NCBI GenBank assembly: GCA_019115685.1
Contig: DXDC01000178.1
Coordinates: 1 to 5,358, forward strand
Length of the DNA stretch: 5,358 nt
Direction: 5' to 3'
From: Candidatus Agrococcus pullicola
Lineage (GTDB): Bacteria; Actinomycetota; Actinomycetes; Actinomycetales; Microbacteriaceae
How positions within the stretch are numbered: position 1 is the stretch's first letter; every line of letters begins with the position of its first letter. Below the pieces are notes generated by a model. The model was not told the origin of the DNA. It worked only from the letters and a program-made list of their open reading frames with translations, and made no database searches. This document shows, piece after piece, positions 1 to 5,358 of the stretch. The translations under genes and the position numbers were made by a program.

Positions 1-2462
1 ATGTGGTGCGGTTCAGCACGCGGTTCGTCATCGTCACGGACTACGTTGAACTGGTCGCGTACGACACCAAGACCGATGAGACCATCGGGTTCCCCATCCG
101 CGAGATCGACCAGCACTTCACGTTCTTCCTCCCCTGGGCCGGGATGGAGAAGGCGCAGTACGTTGCCGAGGCGCACGCCGATGTGAAGGCCGCTGAGCGC
201 ATGGGCAAGCTCTTCGACGAGCTCGTGAACGCGAACCCCGACCTCCTCGAACAGCCGCATGGACGCCACGCCCTGAACCTGTTCTTCACACGCCTGCTGT
301 TCTGCTACTTCGCCGAGGACACCGGCATCTTCGCCGAGAATCAGTTCACGAACGCGGTCGGGTCCCACACTCTCGACGACGGATCGGACACGGCAGAGTT
401 CCTCACCGACCTGTTCACAGCGCTCGACACGGCCCAGGCGGCGGACAAGCCCCATCATCTCGCGGCGTTTCCCTACGTCAACGGCCGGCTCTTCACAATG
501 TCGCCGGACCACGTCGTCCCGAGGTTCACGAAGAAGGCCCGGCAAGAGCTCATCAACGCCGGCAAGCTCATCTGGCGCGAGATCAACCCCGACATCTTCG
601 GCTCGATGTTCCAGGCTATCGTCACGCCCGGCACCCGCAGTGACCTCGGTCAGCACTACACGTCCGTCCCCAACATCCTCAAGACGATCGAGCCGTTGTT
701 CCTCGACGCATTGAAGGACCAGTTCAACGCAGCGCGCGATTCGGTCAAAAAGCTCGAGGCACTCCTCGAACGCATCAGCGCGATCAAGGTCTTCGATCCT
801 GCCTGTGGCTCTGGGAACTTCCTCGTCATCGCGTACAAGGAGCTGCGCAAGCTCGAGCACGCCATCCTCGAGCGACTAGCCGATCTCGACGCCAAGCACA
901 GTGTCCTCTTCTCGGAGTCGCGGATCAACATCGAGAATTTCTACGGCATTGAGATCGATGACTTCGCCGTCGAGGTCGCGGTCCTGTCCCTGTGGATCGC
1001 GAAACACCAGATGAATGCGGAGTTTAAGGACAAGTTCGGAGTCTCGATCCCCCTGATTCCGCTTAAGGAATCTGGACAGATCCACGCAGGTAACGCTGCG
1101 CGCGTCGACTGGAATGGCGTCTGCTCGAATGATGGGGTGGGTGAGATCTATCTGGTTGGAAACCCGCCATACAAAGGCGCGAAAACTCAAACAAAAGCAA
1201 TGAAGGCTGACTTCCCCTACGTCTTTAACGGTCGCCCGTACTCAAAGAATCTTGATTATATTTCCCTTTGGTTCACAAAAGGTGCGGACTATATTGCGGG
1301 AACTCGCGCTGAACTAGCTTTCGTTACCACCAATTCGGTAGCGCAGGGAGAGCATGTTGGGCTGATGTTCCCTCGAGTTTTTGATATGGGGCTTGAGGTT
1401 GGCTATGCGTATACGTCCTTTAAATGGGAGAACAGCGCAAAACGAAATGCCGGGGTTACGGTTGCAGTGATTAGTTTGCGCAACGTCCGCTCCGGACCGA
1501 AGTACATTTATACCGATGGGCTTCGTCTGGAGGTGGCCAATATCAACGGCTACCTCACTGAAGGTTCGAATATTTTCATCGGTCGTCGCAAGTCTCCGCT
1601 CGGAGCGGGGCTGCCAGGCATGGTTTTTGGGTCTATGCCTCGCGCTAAAGGGTTAGTCGTTACTCGCGACGAGCGTCTGCGTATGACCGCGAACGACGTA
1701 AGGGTTGAACGATTCCTTAAGTCATACATCGGAACTTCTGAGCACATTGACGGTGTGGACAGGTACTGCCTCTGGATTGAAGACGAGGAGGCGCTTGAAG
1801 CGAGCGCGGTGCCCGACATTGCGGCGCGGCTTGCCCGAGTCTCAGAGGAGCGCGCGCAGAGCGATGCGGATAGTACGGCGGCATTTGCTGATAGGCCACA
1901 CCGCTTCGTCCAGATTAGCTATCAACCGACCGAATCAATCATCGTGCCAAGCGCGTCTTCGGAGCGCAGGGAGTACATACCGATCGGTTACCTCGGAAAA
2001 GATACGGTAATCTCCAATCTGGCGTTCGCCGTTTACGACGCTGAGCCATGGGCATTTGCGCTCCTGACATCATCTATGCATATGGTCTGGACCAGAGCTG
2101 TGGGCGGCCAACTCGAGACTCGCATTCGGTACTCTAATTCAATCGTTTACTACAATTTCCCGGTCCCGCCTCTCACTGAAGCCATCAAGGAACAGCTCAC
2201 TGAGGCGGCGCTCCGCGTGCTTGATGTGCGGGAGTACCACTGTGAGAAGACGCTCGCTGAGCTCTACGACCCGGACAAGATGCCTGGCGACCTTCGGGAG
2301 GCTCACGCTGAGGTCGATGCGCTGGTCGACTCGATTTACTCCAAGAAGCCGTACGAGTCCCACGAACAGCGTCTCTCTGACCTGTTCGCGTTGTACGAAC
2401 GTATGACTGCCGAGGAAGCAGCGAAGGCTCCGGCGAAGAAGTCCCGAAAGGCGGCCAAGTGA
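1..2462 (+). CDS. MmeI/YeeA-like class I SAM-dependent DNA adenine methyltransferase (5' partial)
   Basis: This is a DNA methyltransferase predicted to transfer a methyl group from SAM to adenine N6. Residues are counted from the codon at base 3. The first ~55 residues look like the end of an MmeI-type N-terminal domain (VIVTDYVELVAYD, FFLPWAGMEKAQY). A helical spacer follows to about 210. The methylase core then shows LGQHYTS (215-221, motif X region), DPACGSGNF (265-273, motif I, SAM binding), YGIEIDD (314-320, acidic ribose-binding residue) and NPPY (387-390, motif IV, catalytic). This order is that of gamma-class N6-adenine methylases. Residues ~391-720 are the likely target-recognition domain, ending at FPVPPL (719-724), followed by a helical C-terminus with a Lys/Ala-rich tail. 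The frame is open to the window edge. Relatives are, from memory, nearer 900 residues, so about 60-100 N-terminal residues, including any nuclease motif, are probably upstream and the GTG at base 3 is unlikely to be the true start. The stop overlaps the helicase start. Confidence 0.93.
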   Translation, partial: VVRFSTRFVIVTDYVELVAYDTKTDETIGFPIREIDQHFTFFLPWAGMEKAQYVAEAHADVKAAERMGKLFDELVNANPDLLEQPHGRHALNLFFTRLLFCYFAEDTGIFAENQFTNAVGSHTLDDGSDTAEFLTDLFTALDTAQAADKPHHLAAFPYVNGRLFTMSPDHVVPRFTKKARQELINAGKLIWREINPDIFGSMFQAIVTPGTRSDLGQHYTSVPNILKTIEPLFLDALKDQFNAARDSVKKLEALLERISAIKVFDPACGSGNFLVIAYKELRKLEHAILERLADLDAKHSVLFSESRINIENFYGIEIDDFAVEVAVLSLWIAKHQMNAEFKDKFGVSIPLIPLKESGQIHAGNAARVDWNGVCSNDGVGEIYLVGNPPYKGAKTQTKAMKADFPYVFNGRPYSKNLDYISLWFTKGADYIAGTRAELAFVTTNSVAQGEHVGLMFPRVFDMGLEVGYAYTSFKWENSAKRNAGVTVAVISLRNVRSGPKYIYTDGLRLEVANINGYLTEGSNIFIGRRKSPLGAGLPGMVFGSMPRAKGLVVTRDERLRMTANDVRVERFLKSYIGTSEHIDGVDRYCLWIEDEEALEASAVPDIAARLARVSEERAQSDADSTAAFADRPHRFVQISYQPTESIIVPSASSERREYIPIGYLGKDTVISNLAFAVYDAEPWAFALLTSSMHMVWTRAVGGQLETRIRYSNSIVYYNFPVPPLTEAIKEQLTEAALRVLDVREYHCEKTLAELYDPDKMPGDLREAHAEVDALVDSIYSKKPYESHEQRLSDLFALYERMTAEEAAKAPAKKSRKAAK
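1150..2160 (+). other. Low-GC target-recognition segment inside the methyltransferase gene
   Basis: Hand counts in 60-base blocks give about 45% GC at 1141-1260, 47% at 1381-1440, 47% at 1681-1740 and 47% at 2101-2160. The average over 1141-2160 is about 53%. Blocks before it are about 58-63% (541-600, 721-780, 961-1020), the block just after it (2161-2220) is 67%, and two sampled helicase blocks are 67% and 73%. Codons such as AAA, TTT, ATT and TAT and a TTA leucine at 1653-1655 appear, unlike the neighbouring genes. The left edge is fuzzy: 1021-1080 is already 48% but 1081-1140 is 63%. One block inside (1801-1860) is 73% GC, so the segment is not uniform. It matches the span from the NPPY motif to the FPVPPL motif, the expected target-recognition domain. 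The reading frame is intact throughout. Confidence 0.7.
2446..2451 (+). promoter_or_regulatory. Ribosome binding site for the helicase gene
   Basis: GAAAGG lies within the last codons of the methyltransferase, seven bases before the GTG at 2459. It supports this GTG as the start and fits translational coupling, because the GTGA at 2459-2462 holds both the helicase start and the methylase stop. The site is purine-rich but not a perfect Shine-Dalgarno match. Confidence 0.45.
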
Positions 2463-4450
2463 ACGCGCATAAGAAGCCCGTCAACATCGTCGACGTCACC
2501 TATGCCCAGACGAAGGCGTCCGTGAACACTGATGCCCTGGGCATGCGCGAGATGCAGCAGCGAGTGTTCGCCAAGCGCGACGCCCAGCATCTGCTCGTCA
2601 AGGCACCGCCGGCGTCCGGTAAGTCGCGTGCGCTCATGTTCGTGGGCCTGGACAAGCTCTACAACCAGGGTCGCGAGAAGGTCATCGTCGCCGTACCGGA
2701 GCGCTCGATCGGGGCATCGTTCGCCTCGACGAACCTCACGAAGTTCGGCTTCTTCGCCGACTGGGAGATCAAACCGGAGCACAACCTCTGCGACGCTGGC
2801 TCCTCGGCTGGCAAGGTCGATGCGTTCATCAAGTTCCTCGAAGGGCCTGACGCGACACTTGTGTGCACCCACGCCACGTTGCGCTTCGCGTTCGAGAAAC
2901 TCGCCCCCGACGCCTTCGACGGCACGGTCCTCGCGATCGACGAGTTCCACCACGTCTCCGCCGACACGGAGTCCAGCCGCCTCGGGGCGCTCCTGCGCGA
3001 CGTGATGAATGGATCCGACGTGCACATCGTCGCGATGACGGGCTCGTACTTCCGCGGCGACTCGGTCCCCGTGCTCACTGCCGAGGACGAGGCGAAGTTC
3101 ACGCCGGTCACCTTCAACTACTACGACCAGCTCAACGGCTATGAGCACCTGCGCTCTCTGGGTATCGGGCACCACTTCTACCAAGGGCGGTACACCGATG
3201 CGATCGGTGAGGTCCTCGACCTCGACAAGAAGACCATCGTGCACATCCCGAGCGTGAACTCCGGCGAGTCGACGAAGGACAAGCTCGAGGAGGTCGGGCG
3301 CATCATCGACGTCATCGGCCACGTCGAATCGACGGACCCGGACACCGGCATCATCAGCGTGCGCCGCCAGGACACCGGGACCATCGTGCGCGTGGCGGAC
3401 CTCGTCGACGACACGGATCAGAAGAAGCGTGGAGACACCCTCCATTTCCTGTCCCACACGGCTTCGAAGGACCGCGACGCCGTCGACATCATCATCGCTC
3501 TGGGCATGGCCAAGGAAGGCTTCGACTGGCCCTTCGCCGAGCACGCACTGACCGTCGGCTACCGGGCCTCGCTCACCGAGGTCATCCAGATCATCGGACG
3601 CGTGACCCGCGACAGCCCCGGGAAGTCCCACGCCCAGTTCACGAACCTCATCGCCGAGCCCGACGCGACCCAGGGCGAGGTGAAGGTTTCCGTGAACAAC
3701 ATGCTCAAGGCGATCACCGCCTCCCTGCTCATGGAGCAGGTCCTCGCGCAGAACTTCACGTTCAAGACGAAGAAGTTCGAGGCGGACGACTCGAAGACTC
3801 CCGGCGAGCTCAAGATCAAGGGCTTCAAGGAGCCGTCGACCGATCGCGTGAAGCAGATTGTCGAGACCGACCTGAACGATCTGAAGGCGACGATCCTGCA
3901 GGACGACACGTTCGCCAGAGCTGCTGCTGGCTCCGTGGACGCCGAGACAACGAACCAGGTGCTGATTCCGAAGATCATCCGCGAGAAGTACCCGGACCTC
4001 TCCGAGGCCCAGGTCGAGGAGGTTCGCCAGCAGGTCGTTGTCGACTCGGTGATCAAGAACGGCGAGGTGCGCGAGGTCGGCGACAAGAGGTTCATCAAGA
4101 TGGCCGAGAAGTTCGTCAACATCGACGAGCTCCACATCAACCTCATCGACTCGGTGAACCCGTTCCAGCGCGCATTCGAGGTCATGTCCAAGTCGGTCAC
4201 GCCGTCGGTGCTCCGGATCATCCAGGACTCGATCGCTGCGACACGCATCGAGTTCAGCGAGGAGGAAGCCGTTGCGCTCTGGCCAAAGATTCAGAACTGG
4301 GTCAGGGTGAACGGTGGCCGTCGTCCCGATCCGCGTGCTGAAGACCCGACCGAGAAGCGCTACGCCTATGCACTGCTGTTCTTGCAGCGGTTGAAGCAGA
4401 AGCGGGAAGCGGAGAAGCGAGCGAATGCGATGGTGAATGTCGATGAGTGA
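2459..4450 (+). CDS. DEAD/DEAH-box superfamily 2 helicase (YeeB-like, restriction-type)
   Basis: This is a complete 663-residue ATP-dependent helicase or DNA translocase. The first RecA-like domain has Walker A APPASGKS (49-56), the DEFH box (161-164, motif II) and MTGS (193-196, motif III). The second has KTIVHIPS (258-265, motif IV region), AKEGFDWPFAEHALTV (351-366, motif V region) and QIIGRVTRD (377-385, motif VI with Q377, G380, R381 and R384). All residues needed for ATP binding and hydrolysis are present. An insert at ~270-320, rich in Asp and beta-type residues, separates motif IV from motif V. A C-terminal extension of ~250 residues is mostly predicted helical and ends in a basic segment (WVRVNGGRRPDP near 614-625, then a Lys/Arg-rich helix). 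No nuclease motif is evident. The GTG start overlaps the methylase stop by four bases. Its place between a methylase and a GIY-YIG protein suggests a role in restriction, moving along or opening DNA, rather than in housekeeping repair. Other SF2 functions cannot be excluded. Confidence 0.93.
   Translation: MNAHKKPVNIVDVTYAQTKASVNTDALGMREMQQRVFAKRDAQHLLVKAPPASGKSRALMFVGLDKLYNQGREKVIVAVPERSIGASFASTNLTKFGFFADWEIKPEHNLCDAGSSAGKVDAFIKFLEGPDATLVCTHATLRFAFEKLAPDAFDGTVLAIDEFHHVSADTESSRLGALLRDVMNGSDVHIVAMTGSYFRGDSVPVLTAEDEAKFTPVTFNYYDQLNGYEHLRSLGIGHHFYQGRYTDAIGEVLDLDKKTIVHIPSVNSGESTKDKLEEVGRIIDVIGHVESTDPDTGIISVRRQDTGTIVRVADLVDDTDQKKRGDTLHFLSHTASKDRDAVDIIIALGMAKEGFDWPFAEHALTVGYRASLTEVIQIIGRVTRDSPGKSHAQFTNLIAEPDATQGEVKVSVNNMLKAITASLLMEQVLAQNFTFKTKKFEADDSKTPGELKIKGFKEPSTDRVKQIVETDLNDLKATILQDDTFARAAAGSVDAETTNQVLIPKIIREKYPDLSEAQVEEVRQQVVVDSVIKNGEVREVGDKRFIKMAEKFVNIDELHINLIDSVNPFQRAFEVMSKSVTPSVLRIIQDSIAATRIEFSEEEAVALWPKIQNWVRVNGGRRPDPRAEDPTEKRYAYALLFLQRLKQKREAEKRANAMVNVDE
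4432..4436 (+). promoter_or_regulatory. Ribosome binding site deciding the GIY-YIG gene start
   Basis: GGTGA sits six bases before the ATG at 4443. A second in-frame ATG at 4437 directly abuts this site and has no other well-spaced purine run, and an in-frame TGA at 4434 blocks any start further upstream. The ATG at 4443 is therefore preferred, though 4437 would add only two residues. Confidence 0.45.
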
Positions 4451-5358
4451 ACCGGTACAGGAAAACGTTCCGCAGAGCCTCGACGACATCCTCGCTGGAG
4501 ATGTCGACGGCCTCCTCGACGCGCCGCAGAAGCCGAAGAAGGTCACCTCGTCCGACCGGCTTGAGCGCGCCTTCCTCGAGATCGTCGAGTTCCGACGTGA
4601 GCACGAGCGGGTGCCGAGCTCGACGACGCGCGAGATCGCCGAGCGGAAGCTCGGGGCGCGCCTCGACGGCATCCTTGCGAACGACGAGAAGATCGAAGCG
4701 CTCAAGCACCTCGACGAGTTCGGGCTGCTCGATGCGCCTGAACCTCCGGGATCTCTTGACGATCTGCTTGAAGGCGACGCCATTGACGACCTGCTCGGCG
4801 ATGACAGCGGCGTCCTCGATGTCTCGGAGCTCCCCGCCACGCGCAAGCCCGAGTCCCCTGATTCGGTCGCGAAGCGCGTCAAGGCCGAAGACTTCGAACA
4901 GTTCGAGCACCTGTTCAAGGCCAAGCACGCTGAGCTCGCCGAGGGCACCCTCCAGCTCGCCACGTTCACCGGGCTCCACATGATCCGCGAAGGCGCATTC
5001 TTCGTCCTCGGCGGCGTGCTGTGCTTCGTTGCCGAAGTAGGTGAGGACGTCGACCTTGTCGTCGGCGGCAAGCCGAAGCAGAAGCAGCGCCTGCGCGTCG
5101 TCTTCGAGAACGGCACCGAGTCGAGGATGTACAAGCAGAGTCTGATGACGCGGCTTTACGAGCAGCACGGACAGGTGCTTGCGCGGACTGGCGTTGACGC
5201 GAGCGAGGTGCTCGACGCGGATGTCGAGAGCGGGCACATCTACGTGCTTCAGTCGCTGAGCGACGACCCCGCGATTTCAGGCCTTCCTGACCTGCACAAG
5301 ATCGGCTTCTCAACGACGACCGTCGAGCAGCGCATCAAGAACGCCGAGAAGTCCCCGA
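4443..5358 (+). CDS. GIY-YIG (T5orf172/MUG113-like) nuclease family protein (3' partial)
   Basis: The frame is open from the ATG at 4443 to the window edge, giving 305 visible residues. Residues 1-35 are acidic with SLDDILAGD (12-20). A small helical module at ~38-96 contains EFRREHERVPSS (49-60). A second acidic stretch has SLDDLLEGD (104-112). A helix lies at ~148-182, followed by a probably beta-rich domain (~182-245) with RLRVVFENGTES (216-227). The C-terminal part starts a GIY-YIG fold: GHIYVLQS (264-271) stands for GIY, HKIGFS (285-290) for YIG, and R297 in VEQRIKNAE matches the catalytic arginine. The metal-binding glutamate of the family would lie beyond the edge, so catalytic completeness cannot be judged. 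From memory, relatives are about 350-400 residues, so roughly 50-100 are missing. The start overlaps the helicase stop by eight bases (ATGAGTGA), indicating one operon with the methylase and helicase. Its likely role is the nuclease of the module; a DNA-binding accessory role is an alternative. Confidence 0.85.
   Translation, partial: MSEPVQENVPQSLDDILAGDVDGLLDAPQKPKKVTSSDRLERAFLEIVEFRREHERVPSSTTREIAERKLGARLDGILANDEKIEALKHLDEFGLLDAPEPPGSLDDLLEGDAIDDLLGDDSGVLDVSELPATRKPESPDSVAKRVKAEDFEQFEHLFKAKHAELAEGTLQLATFTGLHMIREGAFFVLGGVLCFVAEVGEDVDLVVGGKPKQKQRLRVVFENGTESRMYKQSLMTRLYEQHGQVLARTGVDASEVLDADVESGHIYVLQSLSDDPAISGLPDLHKIGFSTTTVEQRIKNAEKSP
4476..4802 (+). repeat. Protein-level duplicated acidic SLDD/GLLD motif in the GIY-YIG protein
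   Basis: Bases 4476-4520 encode SLDDILAGDVDGLLD and 4752-4802 encode SLDDLLEGDAIDDLLGD. In addition, GLLDAP occurs identically at residues 23-28 and 94-99. The two copies flank the helical module at residues ~38-96. Similarity is at protein level and synonymous positions have diverged, so this is an old duplication or a pair of convergent acidic linear motifs rather than a recent DNA repeat. Confidence 0.5.

Noticed and set aside
3..5. GTG at base 3 as the true start of the methyltransferase
   Set aside because: The frame is already inside a recognisable N-terminal domain at this point and no ribosome binding site can be seen. The gene most likely begins upstream of the window.
1150..2160. 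The low-GC segment as an inserted mobile element
   Set aside because: The reading frame runs through without interruption. No terminal repeats, target duplication or transposase motif is visible, and the segment fits a protein domain.
3559..4248. 229-codon minus-strand open frame opposite the helicase C-terminal half
   Set aside because: It is Ser/Arg-rich with no recognisable domain, and it lies opposite conserved helicase motif VI and the C-terminal extension.
4447..4983. 178-codon plus-strand frame starting at a GTG inside the helicase/GIY-YIG junction
   Set aside because: It is a +1 shadow of the GIY-YIG gene, almost wholly Ser/Arg/Thr, and has no domain. The frame from 4443 carries the GIY-YIG signature.
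2336..5134. Very long (932-codon) open frame on the minus strand opposite the helicase and the GIY-YIG gene
   Set aside because: It is opposite two genes with clear catalytic motifs. Its translation is low-complexity (runs of Ser/Arg, then Leu/Val/Asp/Glu/Arg) and contains no recognisable domain. Long antisense frames are expected in GC-rich genes whose third codon positions are mostly G or C.
4302..5237. 311-codon minus-strand open frame opposite the GIY-YIG gene
   Set aside because: Its Leu/Glu/Arg/Asp-rich translation is a mirror of the sense codons. It has no motif and overlaps fully with a well-supported gene.

Overview
The window is a fully coding, high-GC stretch on the + strand. Hand counts of sample 60-base blocks give mostly about 60-70% GC outside one segment. 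Codons end mainly in G or C, and starts are GTG or ATG. This fits a high-GC bacterium, most likely an actinobacterium, but no marker gene here fixes the taxon.

Layout: three genes are packed head to tail with overlapping junctions. (1) From the left edge to 2462 lies most of a large class I SAM-dependent DNA adenine methyltransferase of the MmeI/YeeA-like type; its N-terminus is outside the window. (2) From 2459 to 4450 lies a complete 663-residue superfamily 2 DEAD/DEAH-box helicase with all core motifs. (3) From 4443 past the right edge lies a protein with a GIY-YIG (T5orf172/MUG113-like) nuclease domain at its visible C-terminal end. There is a 4-base overlap between genes 1 and 2 and an 8-base overlap between genes 2 and 3. 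No intergenic space, promoter, terminator, RNA gene, CRISPR array or transposon is visible.

How they may work together: a modification methylase, an ATP-driven translocase and a nuclease form a restriction-modification-like defence module. The same order is, from memory, that of the Bacillus subtilis yeeA-yeeB-yeeC cluster. The likely logic is self-marking by N6-adenine methylation, with the helicase and GIY-YIG protein acting on unmodified DNA. This is inference from domains and order.

The most striking sequence-level signal is a composition break inside the methyltransferase gene. From roughly 1020-1150 to 2160, GC falls to about 53% (hand count over 1141-2160) and AT-rich codons appear, then GC returns sharply to about 67%. 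The segment runs from about the NPPY catalytic motif to an FPVPPL motif, which is the expected span of the target-recognition domain. That suggests specificity was exchanged by recombination. A second point is that the GIY-YIG protein carries a duplicated acidic SLDD-type motif around a small helical module, and this module resembles the C-terminal tail of the helicase.
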